Notes: generated from the letters alone by a model not told the origin. A stretch of 64,000 bases of DNA from Planctomycetota bacterium (GCA_029260735.1 JAJDCR010000111.1:1-64000), one strand, 5' to 3'. Counted from the stretch's first letter, positions 18,452 to 27,110 are shown. Numbers and translations: made by a program.

Positions 18452-18504
18452 ATTGTAGTTCGACGTGAAGTTTTCGTTTATAGCAAATGCTTTTCCAGAT
18501 TCTT

Positions 18505-18993
18505 TTAGAGACCGAGGCCTCTTAAGCTTTCAACTTCTTCTTTTGATCTAAGCTTTTTTAAGCCATCTAGAGTAGCTTTTGTCAGATTAACCGGATTCTT
18601 TGAACCATATGCTTTAGTTAGTATGTTTTTAACACCAGCGGCCTCTACAACTGCTCGAACAGAAGCTCCAGCAATTACCCCTGTACCAGGTCGGGCAGGT
18701 TTCATGAATACTTTCGTTGCTCGGTACTCGCCTATAACCTCGTGAGGTATAGTGTCTCCGGTTAGAGAGGTTGCATGTAAATTTTTACGTGCATCTTTCA
18801 TCGCTTTTTGAACGGTGGTAGGAACTTCATTAGCTTTTCCGAAACCAATTCCAAGTTTTCCTTTTTTATCGCCCACAACAACTAGAGCACTAAAGCTAAA
18901 TCTACGCCCACCTTTTACTACGGTAGAACAACGATTTATCTTAACTACATACTCTCCCCACTCTTGAGTATTCTCTTCAACGGGAGGTACCAT
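18505..18993 (-). CDS. rpsE: 30S ribosomal protein S5
   Basis: 162 residues. VVKINRCSTVVKGGRRFSFSALVVVGD double-stranded-RNA-binding fold and the C-terminal PGTGVIAGASVRAVVEAAGV are canonical S5. Confidence 0.97.
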   Translation of the reverse strand: MVPPVEENTQEWGEYVVKINRCSTVVKGGRRFSFSALVVVGDKKGKLGIGFGKANEVPTTVQKAMKDARKNLHATSLTGDTIPHEVIGEYRATKVFMKPARPGTGVIAGASVRAVVEAAGVKNILTKAYGSKNPVNLTKATLDGLKKLRSKEEVESLRGLGL

Positions 18994-19010
18994 CTAAGTC
19001 TCCTTATTAA

Positions 19011-19403
19011 CTAGAAATCTAATCCCTCTTTACGAGCGGCTTCTGCTAAAGCTTTTATGCGACCATGGTATCTGTAACCACCGCGATCAAAAGCAACTTT
19101 AGTGACACCTTTTTCTTTTGCAAGTTTGGCTATTTCAGCCCCAACAACTTCTGCAGCCTGAACATTTCCACCATACACCGCTTTTCCTCGAACCGAAACT
19201 GTTCGAGTTGATATCGCGGCCAAAGTTTTACCAGAACGATTACCTGTTGCATCAACATGGGTATCATCGATGATTTGGCAATAAATGTGAGCATTGCTAC
19301 GAAAAATATTCAACCGAGGTCGCTCAGCGGTACCAACAAGTTTTTTTCTAAGATGCTTGTGGCGTCGCCATCGATCTAGTTGCTTCTTCTTTTGTAAATT
19401 CAT
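19011..19403 (-). CDS. rplR: 50S ribosomal protein L18
   Basis: About 130 residues from the ATG at 19403 (MNLQKKKQLDRWRRHKHLRK); an in-frame ATG at 19430 adds nine residues and cannot be excluded. GTAERPRLNIFRSNAHIYCQ and AFDRGGYRYHGRIKALAEAAR are typical L18, the 5S rRNA-binding protein. Confidence 0.95.
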   Translation of the reverse strand: MNLQKKKQLDRWRRHKHLRKKLVGTAERPRLNIFRSNAHIYCQIIDDTHVDATGNRSGKTLAAISTRTVSVRGKAVYGGNVQAAEVVGAEIAKLAKEKGVTKVAFDRGGYRYHGRIKALAEAARKEGLDF

Positions 19404-19504
19404 AAATGACTTGGCGAACATTATCTGCATACTTTTATGCTGTCGCCAACCTCCATTTCATACAAAAACTGATTCTATCTAATGAGATAAAAGCAAAACT
19501 ATTC

Positions 19505-20050
19505 TTAAGACCCAAAGCTTTTACCAGCCTTCAGTTTAACAACTTCATTTTCATATCGAATGCCTTTACCCTTATACGAATCAGGGGGCCGAATGGCACG
19601 AACGTTAGCAGCAAATTGACCTACTGCTTGACGATCACATCCCTTAATTATAATTTGAGTAGGGTTAGGCACTTCAACATTTATATTTTCAGGGATCATT
19701 ACTTTTTTTGGTAAACAATATCCCACTTGGAGATCCATATGTTTCCCCATTAACTTTACATTGTAACCGGTTCCAATAATTTTTAAAGTCTTTTCAAAAC
19801 CTTCTGTTACTCCAGTTACAGCATTGTTAATTAAAGCTCGGACGAGGCCGTGTAAGGCTCGACTTTCTTTGAGATCATCAGGTCGAGTAACAACAATAGC
19901 TTTGTTCTCTTCATCCAACTCAACCTTCATTAAGGGATGATATTTTTGTTCAATTTCTCCCTTTGGACCCTTCATCTTCACACTATCGGATTTTATATCG
20001 ACTTGCACACTAGATGAGAGAGAAATCGGTTTTTTTCCTATTCGTGACAT
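19505..20050 (-). CDS. rplF: 50S ribosomal protein L6
   Basis: 181 residues; MSRIGKKPI start, VKMKGPKGEIEQKY, and the C-terminal RPPDSYKGKGIRYENEVVKLKAGK typical of L6. Confidence 0.97.
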   Translation of the reverse strand: MSRIGKKPISLSSSVQVDIKSDSVKMKGPKGEIEQKYHPLMKVELDEENKAIVVTRPDDLKESRALHGLVRALINNAVTGVTEGFEKTLKIIGTGYNVKLMGKHMDLQVGYCLPKKVMIPENINVEVPNPTQIIIKGCDRQAVGQFAANVRAIRPPDSYKGKGIRYENEVVKLKAGKSFGS

Positions 20051-20094
20051 TTGTTTTACTTCCTTGGTAATCAGAAAGGATTACAACTCTTGGC

Positions 20095-20490
20095 TTACCA
20101 TACAATACAAAGTACTTCACCACCGACTTTTTGTTCACGGCATTCACTATCAGTCAAAATGCCTTTAGATGTAGAAACTATAAAAGTTCCCAATCCATTC
20201 AGAACCTTATCAAGATCACCAGTTCCTTTATAAACACGTCTGCTTGGCTTGCTCACTCTTTGTAATTTTCGAATGACTTGCTCTCCATCAGGACCGTATT
20301 TTAAAGAAATCTCCATCTCGTTTTGAGGAGCGGCTTCAATAACTTTGCAATTCTTAATGTAGCCTTCTTGTTTTAGCTTTTGCGCAATGCCTTCTTTGAT
20401 TTTAGAGTGAGGAACAAGAACACTCCCACGATAAATCTGCTTAGCATTGCGTATTCTTGTTAGCATATCGCTAATCGGATCGGTCATCAT
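20095..20490 (-). CDS. rpsH: 30S ribosomal protein S8
   Basis: 131 residues; TDPISDMLTRIRNA start and STSKGILTDSECREQKVGGEVLC end are diagnostic. Two ATG codons stand in tandem at the start. S8 binds the central domain of 16S rRNA and in other bacteria regulates the spc operon. Confidence 0.97.
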   Translation of the reverse strand: MMTDPISDMLTRIRNAKQIYRGSVLVPHSKIKEGIAQKLKQEGYIKNCKVIEAAPQNEMEISLKYGPDGEQVIRKLQRVSKPSRRVYKGTGDLDKVLNGLGTFIVSTSKGILTDSECREQKVGGEVLCIVW

Positions 20491-20511
20491 AAGGCGATTT
20501 CCTAAATTAGT

Positions 20512-20706
20512 TTACCAACTCGCCTTTCTCATCCCAGGTATCTCTCCTAGGTTAGCGAGTCTTCTTAAACAGATTCTACAAACACCGAATTTACGGTAGT
20601 ACGCTCGTGGTCTACCACACAAAGAGCACCTATTGGTACGCCTTGTTTTATATTTCGGATTTTCTTTGTTTCGTTCACACTTTACAATTTGAGATTTTTT
20701 GGCCAC
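20512..20706 (-). CDS. rpsN: 30S ribosomal protein S14, type Z
   Basis: 64 residues, the short zinc-binding S14. RCSLCGRPRAYYRKFGVCRICLR holds the two CxxC pairs, and the C-terminus LGEIPGMRKASW is invariant in this group. Confidence 0.97.
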   Translation of the reverse strand: MAKKSQIVKCERNKENPKYKTRRTNRCSLCGRPRAYYRKFGVCRICLRRLANLGEIPGMRKASW

Positions 20707-20715
20707 GTTTTACCC

Positions 20716-21258
20716 CTAGTTTTTCTTAAAAGGCATACCAAATAGTGATAAAAGTTCTAGAGATTTTTCTCGATCACTATTTGATGTAACGATAGTGATG
20801 TCCATCCCTTGACTGAACTCCATTTTATCAAGATTGATTTCTGGAAAAATAGTTTGTTCTTGCATACCAATAGAGTAGTTTCCTGCTTTATCAAAAGATT
20901 TTCTAGAAACTCCTCTAAAGTCACGAATACGAGGAATAACGATAGTGATGAGACGATCTAAGAACTCATACATTCGCTCACCTCGTAAAGTAACTTTGCA
21001 GCCAATGCTTTGGCCTTCTCTCAATTTAAAACCCGCAATGGATTGTTTTGCTATCGTAATCACAGGTTTTTGACCTGCGATTAAAGACATATCTCGTGTT
21101 GCGCACTCTAGGCGCCGTTTATTTTCCAGAGCTTTTCCCACGCCCATATTAAGAACGATTTTATCGATCCTAGGGCTTGCCAATTTGTTTTTTATTTCAA
21201 ATTGTTTCATTAAAGCGGATACTATCTCTGAAGTATATTTTTCTTTCAGCCTCGCCAC
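20716..21258 (-). CDS. rplE: 50S ribosomal protein L5
   Basis: 180 residues; KIVLNMGVGKALENKR, ITIAKQSIAGFKLREGQSIG and RDFRGVSRKSFDKAGNYSIG are canonical for L5, a 5S rRNA and P-site tRNA contact. Confidence 0.97.
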   Translation of the reverse strand: MARLKEKYTSEIVSALMKQFEIKNKLASPRIDKIVLNMGVGKALENKRRLECATRDMSLIAGQKPVITIAKQSIAGFKLREGQSIGCKVTLRGERMYEFLDRLITIVIPRIRDFRGVSRKSFDKAGNYSIGMQEQTIFPEINLDKMEFSQGMDITIVTSNSDREKSLELLSLFGMPFKKN

Positions 21259-21267
21259 ACTCTACTC

Positions 21268-21597
21268 CTATAATTGTCGTCCGGATTTTTTACAATAGCG
21301 CACTTTTACCCGCTTTTTCTTGTCATCATCACCTTGAACTTCATATTTATAAGAAACACGGGTTGGCTCTTGAAGGTGGGGAGAAAAAAGAACTACGTTC
21401 GATACATGAAGAGATGCTTCTATTTCTATTCGACCACCTTGAGGGTGTTTTTGGCTTTTTTTGATATGTTTTTTAACATAATTAACACCTTCTACCACCA
21501 CTCTATCCTTCTTGGTTAGAATACGTAGAACTTTCCCCTTTTTACCAGTTTCAGTTCCTGATCTTACTTGGACATAGTCCCCTTTTTTAATTCGCAT
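21268..21597 (-). CDS. rplX: 50S ribosomal protein L24
   Basis: 109 residues; IKKGDYVQVRSGTETGKKGKV is the KOW motif, followed by VVEGVNYVKKHIK and GGRIEIEASLHVSNV. L24 initiates 50S assembly. Confidence 0.97.
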   Translation of the reverse strand: MRIKKGDYVQVRSGTETGKKGKVLRILTKKDRVVVEGVNYVKKHIKKSQKHPQGGRIEIEASLHVSNVVLFSPHLQEPTRVSYKYEVQGDDDKKKRVKVRYCKKSGRQL

Positions 21598-21599
21598 AA

Positions 21600-21968
21600 C
21601 TACACTACCTCTGTTGCAAGGGATATGATCTTCATATATTTTTTTTGTCTAAGTTCACGGGCAACCGCTCCGAAAATCCTGGTACCTCGAGGATTGCCAT
21701 CTTTGTCAATAATTACCATTGCGTTCTGGTCAAAACGGACATATGATCCGTCATTTCTTCGAATAGCTTTGCTGGTACGAACGATTACCCCACGAACAAC
21801 AGTTCCTGCTTTCATCTCTACACCTGGTAAAGACTTTTTAATCGAGGCAACAATTACATCTCCAACTCGTGCATAACGTCGGCGTGATCCGCCTAAAACC
21901 TTAATGCACATCGCTCGTTTTGCTCCTGTGTTATCCGCAACGTCCAGGACTGTTTGCATCTGAATCAT
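21600..21968 (-). CDS. rplN: 50S ribosomal protein L14
   Basis: 122 residues; MIQMQTVLDVADNTGAKRAM start and GTRIFGAVARELRQKKYMKI end are textbook L14. Two bases separate it from rplX. Confidence 0.97.
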   Translation of the reverse strand: MIQMQTVLDVADNTGAKRAMCIKVLGGSRRRYARVGDVIVASIKKSLPGVEMKAGTVVRGVIVRTSKAIRRNDGSYVRFDQNAMVIIDKDGNPRGTRIFGAVARELRQKKYMKIISLATEVV

Positions 21969-21987
21969 ACAACATCCCCTTCGCGAT

Positions 21988-22236
21988 TTAGTTTACAACT
22001 TTAACTAAACGCCATGATTTTGTTTTTGATAAAGGACGAGTTTCCATTAGTTCAACCCGATCATCCATTTTAGCAGTATTATTCTCATCATGAGCTTTTA
22101 CTTTCGTATTACGACGAATGTATTTTTTATACTTAGGATGTTGGATCAAACGGTCAATTTGCACAGTTATGGTCTTGTCCATCTTATCGCTGACAACAAC
22201 ACCAACTCTTGTCTTGCGCATTCCTCTTTCGCTCAT
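21988..22236 (-). CDS. rpsQ: 30S ribosomal protein S17
   Basis: 82 residues; KTRVGVVVSDKMDKTITVQI and the MDDRVELMETRPLSKTKSWR block identify S17, a primary 16S rRNA binder. Confidence 0.97.
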   Translation of the reverse strand: MSERGMRKTRVGVVVSDKMDKTITVQIDRLIQHPKYKKYIRRNTKVKAHDENNTAKMDDRVELMETRPLSKTKSWRLVKVVN

Positions 22237-22265
22237 ATTTAGCCTTTTCTTAAATCAGTGAGCTC

Positions 22266-22475
22266 TTAATTACTTTCAAGCTCACGGCTTCTCAGAATAG
22301 TCTTGATTCGTGCCATTCGTTTTTTCGCTTTACGAACAACACTGGTATCAACCATTTCATCTACAACACTTTGGAATCTCAACTTGTAAAGAGCTTCATG
22401 AGTTGCATCTAATTCCTTTTGCAATTCACTATCCGACATTTTGCGAAGCTCTTCCACTTCTTTTCTAGATTTCAC
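22266..22475 (-). CDS. rpmC: 50S ribosomal protein L29
   Basis: 69 residues. The start codon is GTG at 22475, which shares one base with the TAG stop of rplP (TAGTG). MSDSELQKELDATHEALYKLRFQ and the KRMARIKTILR helix are L29. It sits by the nascent-chain exit tunnel. Confidence 0.95.
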   Translation of the reverse strand: MKSRKEVEELRKMSDSELQKELDATHEALYKLRFQSVVDEMVDTSVVRKAKKRMARIKTILRSRELESN

Positions 22476-22891
22476 TAGTAGTCTCTCCTCTCCACAAATC
22501 TTACCTTTAACGGCATTTTATGGGAAATGCGATTCATTACCTGTTTGGCAACATCGGCAGGAACTCCCGAAAGCTCAAAGAGAATAGTGCCCGGTTTTAC
22601 CACAGCTACATAGAACTCTGGTTCCCCTTTCCCCTTCCCCATACGAGTTTCGTGTGGAGTGGCTGTAATACCTTTATGAGGAAAAAGGCGGATATGCAAC
22701 CTACCTTCGCCTTTGAGAAAGTGAGCCGATGTAATACGCCCAGCTTCAATTTGGCGCGCGGTGATCCATCCGGGTTCAAGGGATTGAAGACCATAGTCTC
22801 CATGCACGAGTTTATTTCCTCGTGTAGCCATCCCTCGGATTCTTCCTCGCTGTTTTTTTCGATACTTTTGCCTTTTTGGCATTAGTGGCAT
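22475..22891 (-). CDS. rplP: 50S ribosomal protein L16
   Basis: 138 residues. MPKRQKYRKKQRGRIRGMAT start and GITATPHETRMGKGKGEPEF are diagnostic. The ATG at 22891 has a strong GAGGAGGT site 8 bases upstream, which itself lies inside the rpsC coding sequence: the first 80 nt of rplP overlap the end of rpsC in another frame. Confidence 0.96.
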   Translation of the reverse strand: MPLMPKRQKYRKKQRGRIRGMATRGNKLVHGDYGLQSLEPGWITARQIEAGRITSAHFLKGEGRLHIRLFPHKGITATPHETRMGKGKGEPEFYVAVVKPGTILFELSGVPADVAKQVMNRISHKMPLKVRFVERRDY

Positions 22892-23537
22892 CGCTCACTA
22901 CCTCCTCATTATATTTACCTAGATACATCCAAACTTTAACCCCAATCGCTCCGTAAGTAGTAAAAGCGGTGGCAAAACCATAAGCGATATGGGCATCTAA
23001 GGTTTGCAGTGGAACTTTTCCTCTTCCAGAAGATTCGGTTCGAGCCATTTCTGCTCCAGCCAAACGACCAGAAAGTTGAATTTTAATTCCCAAAGCACCT
23101 TCCGCCATCGTAGTGTCTATAGATTTTTTCATAGTACGACGAAAGTTAGCTCTTTTTAAGAGTTGCTCTGCGATGTTCTCCGCTACTAGTTGAGCATTAA
23201 CTTGAGGTCTAACAACTTCTTTAATCTCAAGATTTACGGCTCTATCACCAACAAACTTAGTAAGCTCTTGGCGTAGTTTATCAACATTAGCCCCTTTGCG
23301 ACCAATGATGAGCCCAGGACGAGCAGTATGCAAGATAATGTTTACTTTTTCTCGAGTTCTCTCAATCTCAATCTTAGGAATATTACTGAATCCGTAATTT
23401 TTCTTAATATGTTTTCGAAGTTTTTGATCTTCTAACAAATATCTTGAAAAATCTTTTTTATCGTTGGCATACCAACGACTACGCCAATCTTCAGTAATAC
23501 CGATTCGAAAGCCAATTGGGCTTACTTTTTGCCCCAT
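22812..23537 (-). CDS. rpsC: 30S ribosomal protein S3
   Basis: 241 residues. MGQKVSPIGFRIGITEDWRS start, KH motif GLIIGRKGANVDKLRQEL, and RTESSGRGKVPLQTLDA identify S3. The C-terminal ~27 residues (after KVWMYLGKYNEEV) are a Lys-rich extension encoded by the DNA that also encodes the ribosome site and first codons of rplP. Confidence 0.97.
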   Translation of the reverse strand: MGQKVSPIGFRIGITEDWRSRWYANDKKDFSRYLLEDQKLRKHIKKNYGFSNIPKIEIERTREKVNIILHTARPGLIIGRKGANVDKLRQELTKFVGDRAVNLEIKEVVRPQVNAQLVAENIAEQLLKRANFRRTMKKSIDTTMAEGALGIKIQLSGRLAGAEMARTESSGRGKVPLQTLDAHIAYGFATAFTTYGAIGVKVWMYLGKYNEEVVSDATNAKKAKVSKKTARKNPRDGYTRK

Positions 23538-23576
23538 ACTATTCTCCTATTTGGGTGTTCACCTTAACTACTACTT

Positions 23577-23942
23577 TTACTCGTTTTCCGCTTCATTTTG
23601 TCGTTCTGTAATAGAAATACAGATATGGGAAGTTCTTTTACGAATTCTCATCGCACGCCCCATTGGTCCAGGTCGAAAGCGTTTCAACATTGGACCACCA
23701 TCGACTTTAGCTTCAGCGATAACTAAATTATTTGGATTAATGCTTCCTTGTTGGGTTGCATTTGCAGTAGCAGAGTCGAGAACTTTCTTAATCATGGGAG
23801 CAGCTCTACGACTAGAGCTTTGCAGTATCCGAGAGGCTTCATTGACAGATTTATCTCGAATCAAGTCAATCACATAGCGTGCTTTGCGAGGCGAAATTCG
23901 AGCATATCTGTGCTTAGCAAGAAATACTTTTGTTTCGATCAT
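23577..23942 (-). CDS. rplV: 50S ribosomal protein L22
   Basis: 121 residues; AKHRYARISPRKARYVIDLI and FRPGPMGRAMRIRKRTSHI are canonical; its beta-hairpin lines the exit tunnel. Its ATG overlaps the rpsS stop by 4 nt. Confidence 0.97.
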   Translation of the reverse strand: MIETKVFLAKHRYARISPRKARYVIDLIRDKSVNEASRILQSSSRRAAPMIKKVLDSATANATQQGSINPNNLVIAEAKVDGGPMLKRFRPGPMGRAMRIRKRTSHICISITERQNEAENE

Positions 23943-24214
23943 TTTTTCTTTCCTTTGTTCACATGACCTCTAAAGGTACGGGTCATAGCAAACTCCCCTA
24001 ATTTATGTCCAACCATTTCTTCCCGAATAGCAACTTTTATAAAGTTTTTACCATTGTGAACCATGATAACGTGATCAACAAAGTCTGGAAGAATTGTACA
24101 AGATCGACTCCATGTTTTAATAGGCTCGTCTTTTTTGCCGGACTCTTTCACTTTGAGAACCTTCTTTAGAAGTTTCTCATCAAAGTAAGGACCTTTTTTA
24201 CTAGATCTGCTCAC
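23939..24214 (-). CDS. rpsS: 30S ribosomal protein S19
   Basis: 91 residues; MSRSSKKGPYFDEKLLKK start, IKTWSRSCTILPDFVDH and GEFAMTRTFRGHVNKGKKK end. Overlaps both neighbours by 4 nt (ATGA type), indicating coupled translation. Confidence 0.97.
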   Translation of the reverse strand: MSRSSKKGPYFDEKLLKKVLKVKESGKKDEPIKTWSRSCTILPDFVDHVIMVHNGKNFIKVAIREEMVGHKLGEFAMTRTFRGHVNKGKKK

Positions 24215-25038
24215 GATTTTCTCCTACGGATAATATGCTTGTTACTAGGTTTTCGTCTTTGGCGTGTCTTTCCACCTTTGGAAAGCTTACCTGTAGGTGA
24301 ACAAGGGTGTCGGCCCCCACCAGATCGTCCTTCACCACCCCCCATTGGGTGAGCAACAGGGTTTTGAGCTGTTCCACGAACGTGAGGCCTCTTCCCCTTC
24401 CAGCGATTACGACCAGCTTTACCAATAGAGATATTTTGGTGTTCAGCATTCCCTAATTGGCCAATAGTTGCACGACATTTAATGAAAATTTTTCTGGTTT
24501 CTCCAGAAGGCAGTTGAACAATAGCATATCGTCCTTCTTTAGCAGAAAGTTGTGCTACCATACCAGCGGATCTTGCCATTTGTCCGCCTTTACCAACTGA
24601 CATTTCAATGTTATGAATACTCAAACCAGTGGGAATGTTTTCAAGAGGCATGCAGTTACCTACGCGAGGCTCTACTTTTTCTCCTGACATAACAGTGTCT
24701 CCTACTTTTAAACCAGCAGGAGATAAAATATAGCGTTTTTCGCCATCGGCATAAGCAACCAAAGCTATACGAACTGTTCTATTGGGATCATACTGTATCG
24801 AGCTTACTTTCCCAGGAACATTGTCTTTATTCCGTTTAAAGTCAATTACACGATATTTTCTCTTATGTCCTCCACCGCGAAAGCGTGCTGTCGTAACTCC
24901 TTGATTGTTACGGCCACCAGTTCGATTAAGCTTACGCAGAAGTTTTTTTTCCGGTTTTGATTTTGTGATAGTACTAAAATCAGGTAGTACCACAAATCTT
25001 GTTCCCGGTGATCTTGGTTTTAACTTTCGAAGTGCCAT
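24211..25038 (-). CDS. rplB: 50S ribosomal protein L2
   Basis: 275 residues; NRTGGRNNQGVTTARFRGGG, YILSPAGLKVGD, and the invariant NPVAHPMGGGEGRSGGGRHP loop containing the His needed near the peptidyl-transferase centre. Confidence 0.97.
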   Translation of the reverse strand: MALRKLKPRSPGTRFVVLPDFSTITKSKPEKKLLRKLNRTGGRNNQGVTTARFRGGGHKRKYRVIDFKRNKDNVPGKVSSIQYDPNRTVRIALVAYADGEKRYILSPAGLKVGDTVMSGEKVEPRVGNCMPLENIPTGLSIHNIEMSVGKGGQMARSAGMVAQLSAKEGRYAIVQLPSGETRKIFIKCRATIGQLGNAEHQNISIGKAGRNRWKGKRPHVRGTAQNPVAHPMGGGEGRSGGGRHPCSPTGKLSKGGKTRQRRKPSNKHIIRRRKS

Positions 25039-25118
25039 TTTTGTCCTTTTAGCCTGTTTTACGATACTTAACTTTAGATCTACTATTTTACGTGGCTTTC
25101 CCGATTAGGAAATGGGCT

Positions 25119-25412
25119 TTAAAAAAGTTCTAGCTTGTGTTCTCGATTTAAGTACACAATAGCTTTTTTCCACGAACGGGTATAGCCAATGCGAAATCGA
25201 AAGCGACGCTTCTTAGGTTTTTTGTTAATAATCCGCACTTTATCTACTTTTACGGATTTGTGTGCATATATTTCTTCAATAGCTTTTTTGATCTCAATTT
25301 TGTTGGCATCTGGCGCTACCTCGAAATGATATGCATTGAGTTCTTCAACATCGACCTCGCCTTTTTCTGTAACAAGAGGGCGACGAATTATATCATATGC
25401 ATTTTTTGCCAT
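25119..25412 (-). CDS. rplW: 50S ribosomal protein L23
   Basis: 97 residues; AYDIIRRPLVTEKGEVDVEE, the ANKIEIKKAIEEIYAHKSVK helix and RRFRFRIGYTRSWKKAIVYL fit L23, the docking site for trigger factor and SRP at the tunnel exit. Confidence 0.95.
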   Translation of the reverse strand: MAKNAYDIIRRPLVTEKGEVDVEELNAYHFEVAPDANKIEIKKAIEEIYAHKSVKVDKVRIINKKPKKRRFRFRIGYTRSWKKAIVYLNREHKLELF

Positions 25413-25491
25413 AGCACTATATCTCTTAAATATTTTTGTATGTCTTTTGTCGTCTTCTTACAGTCTTACGACGCAATTATTTTCAATTTCT

Positions 25492-26166
25492 TTAGCTTTT
25501 TACGTAAATTTTGTCTCGGTCCAAAGACTCAATATTGCCTTCTCGACTAGAAACAAGATTTTCGAATGCTTTTTTGGTTATAATAATTTTATCATGAGAC
25601 AGAAGGGTGTAAGTACTTGTGCGACCTAGTATATCTGCAGAAACTCTAGACAAGTTACGACTAGACTTCCATACATTATCATTAGTATCATCTAGGGCAA
25701 TGGCTACTTTAGATTTATTCACTCCCATAGTTCTCAAAAGCTCTAACAGCTTCTTAGACTTGGGTTCTTCGAAATCGAACTCTTCTATCACCATAACATC
25801 TTTATCCCGCAATTTGGTAAGCCAAGCGGAATCATGGGCAGCACGTCTTGCTTTTTTAGGAAGAGAATAACTGTAATCTCTAGGCTTAGGACCGAAAACG
25901 ATCCCTCCACCACGCCAATGAGGAGCTCTTGCAGAACCTACGCGAGCACGTCCCGTGCCTTTTTGTCGCCATAGTTTCTTTTGAGAACCAGCACATTCAG
26001 CTCTTCCTTTGGTAGAGTGAGTCCCTACCCTTTGACGCGCTTCATACATCAAAACAACTTCTTTTAAAAGAACTTGCCGAACTCGATCTCCAAAGATTGT
26101 GTCATCAATCTCTAGAATTTCTTTAGTTCTTTTCCCGTTTTTGTCAAAGACAGGTAATCTCATCAT
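25492..26166 (-). CDS. rplD: 50S ribosomal protein L4
   Basis: 224 residues; tandem ATG start with AAGGGAAAC upstream. YEARQRVGTHSTKGRAECAG, WRQKGTGRARVGSARAPHWR, GGGIVFGPKPRDYSYSLPKK are the L4 signature loop lining the exit tunnel. It follows rpsJ after only 7 bp, so the usual rplC between them is absent. Confidence 0.96.
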   Translation of the reverse strand: MMRLPVFDKNGKRTKEILEIDDTIFGDRVRQVLLKEVVLMYEARQRVGTHSTKGRAECAGSQKKLWRQKGTGRARVGSARAPHWRGGGIVFGPKPRDYSYSLPKKARRAAHDSAWLTKLRDKDVMVIEEFDFEEPKSKKLLELLRTMGVNKSKVAIALDDTNDNVWKSSRNLSRVSADILGRTSTYTLLSHDKIIITKKAFENLVSSREGNIESLDRDKIYVKS

Positions 26167-26173
26167 GTTTCCC

Positions 26174-26482
26174 TTATGCTTTTATGCGAATTTCAACTCC
26201 AGCCGGCATGGTTAGCTCGGTGAGGGCTTCTACTGTTTTTGCCGTAGTTTCAGAGATGTAAATCAAACGTTTATGAATACGAATTTCAAACTGCTCGCGT
26301 GACTTTTTGTCAATGTGAGGAGAGCGAAGTACGGTATAGCGTTCTATCCTGGTAGGTAACGGCACAGGACCGGAAGCTCTGGCTCCTGTTCTTTTTGCAG
26401 TATCTACAATTTCCAAAGCATATTTATCAAGAATTTCATGATCATATGCTTCCATTCTAATTTTAATTTTCTCTTTGGTCAT
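26174..26482 (-). CDS. rpsJ: 30S ribosomal protein S10
   Basis: 102 residues; IRMEAYDHEILDKYALEIVD, TGARASGPVPLPTRIERYTV and RSPHIDKKSREQFEIRIHKR match S10/NusE, which also works in antitermination with NusB. First gene of the S10 section after a 628-bp gap. Confidence 0.97.
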   Translation of the reverse strand: MTKEKIKIRMEAYDHEILDKYALEIVDTAKRTGARASGPVPLPTRIERYTVLRSPHIDKKSREQFEIRIHKRLIYISETTAKTVEALTELTMPAGVEIRIKA

Positions 26483-26512
26483 CCAGATACTTCTCCGAAA
26501 TATTGTTGCGCT

Positions 26513-26541
26513 ATAAAATCAAAATTATACTAGCTTGTCAA
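26513..26541 (-). promoter_or_regulatory. Possible sigma70 promoter for the S10 operon
   Basis: On the minus strand a perfect TTGACA (26536-26541) stands 17 bases before TTTTAT (26513-26518), or 18 before TTTATA, about 30 nt upstream of rpsJ. A TATAAT also occurs inside the spacer but without a matching -35. Position fits separate transcription of rpsJ onward. Confidence 0.4.
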
Positions 26542-27001
26542 GCAAAAAAGATAATCTAACAACCATAAGGCTCTTTATCTATGGGGCTTCCCTCAAAAAT
26601 CACATTTTCTCTATAGCCAATTTTCAACTATAGAAGCACACTTAAAATCAAAAAGTTATTTTGGTCTTGTGCGAGAAAAATATATCTTAAAATACTAACC
26701 AAAGCAAAAGTTCTCTACTTAAAACTAGAAAACTTTAAACTTCCGACGTAAGTATTTAGAGGATTAAATTCACAGAAAAAATGACAAAAAATATCTGTCA
26801 CAAATTCCCGAATGTATTTATCTCGATACCTTAAGGAGAGGTTTCTCTCAACCCTTTTTAAGGGGTATTTAAGGAAGTGCTTCTTGAGAATGATTTTAAG
26901 GAACATCAATCTTGATGTCTTGGGGGAGCTATAGATCCGCAAATCTATAACCAATAGTGAGCAATTTATGGTTGCATAACAGAACTATCTTAACAACTTT
27001 C

Positions 27002-27035
27002 TCAGGAAAATACAAAGCATTCCTGATTTTTTTTT
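27002..27035 (+). terminator. Plus-oriented terminator-like hairpin inside the fusA-rpsJ gap
   Basis: TCAGGAA (27002-27008) and TTCCTGA (27020-27026) form a 7-bp stem followed by nine Ts on the plus strand, antisense to the superoperon. No plus-strand gene is evident upstream, so an antisense or small RNA ending here is possible. Confidence 0.4.
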
Positions 27036-27110
27036 ACATTTTTTATCTACATACTATATAATGACTTAGAAGAAGAAAGCATCTCCCTCAAGCATCTCAA
27101 GAAATTTTTT

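Larger units (their letters stand above)
26483..27110. other. 628-bp gap between fusA and rpsJ, no convincing gene
   Basis: This is where tuf and often other genes lie in classical str-S10 operons. I see only the promoter-like element near rpsJ, a plus-oriented terminator-like hairpin at 27002-27035, and small open frames of low-complexity, AT-rich composition (the longest, 79 codons at 26715-26954 on the minus strand, is not convincing). Confidence 0.6.

Noticed and set aside
26715..26954. 79-codon minus-strand frame in the fusA-rpsJ gap
   Set aside because: Low-complexity, AT-rich composition, no ribosome site, no recognisable motif.
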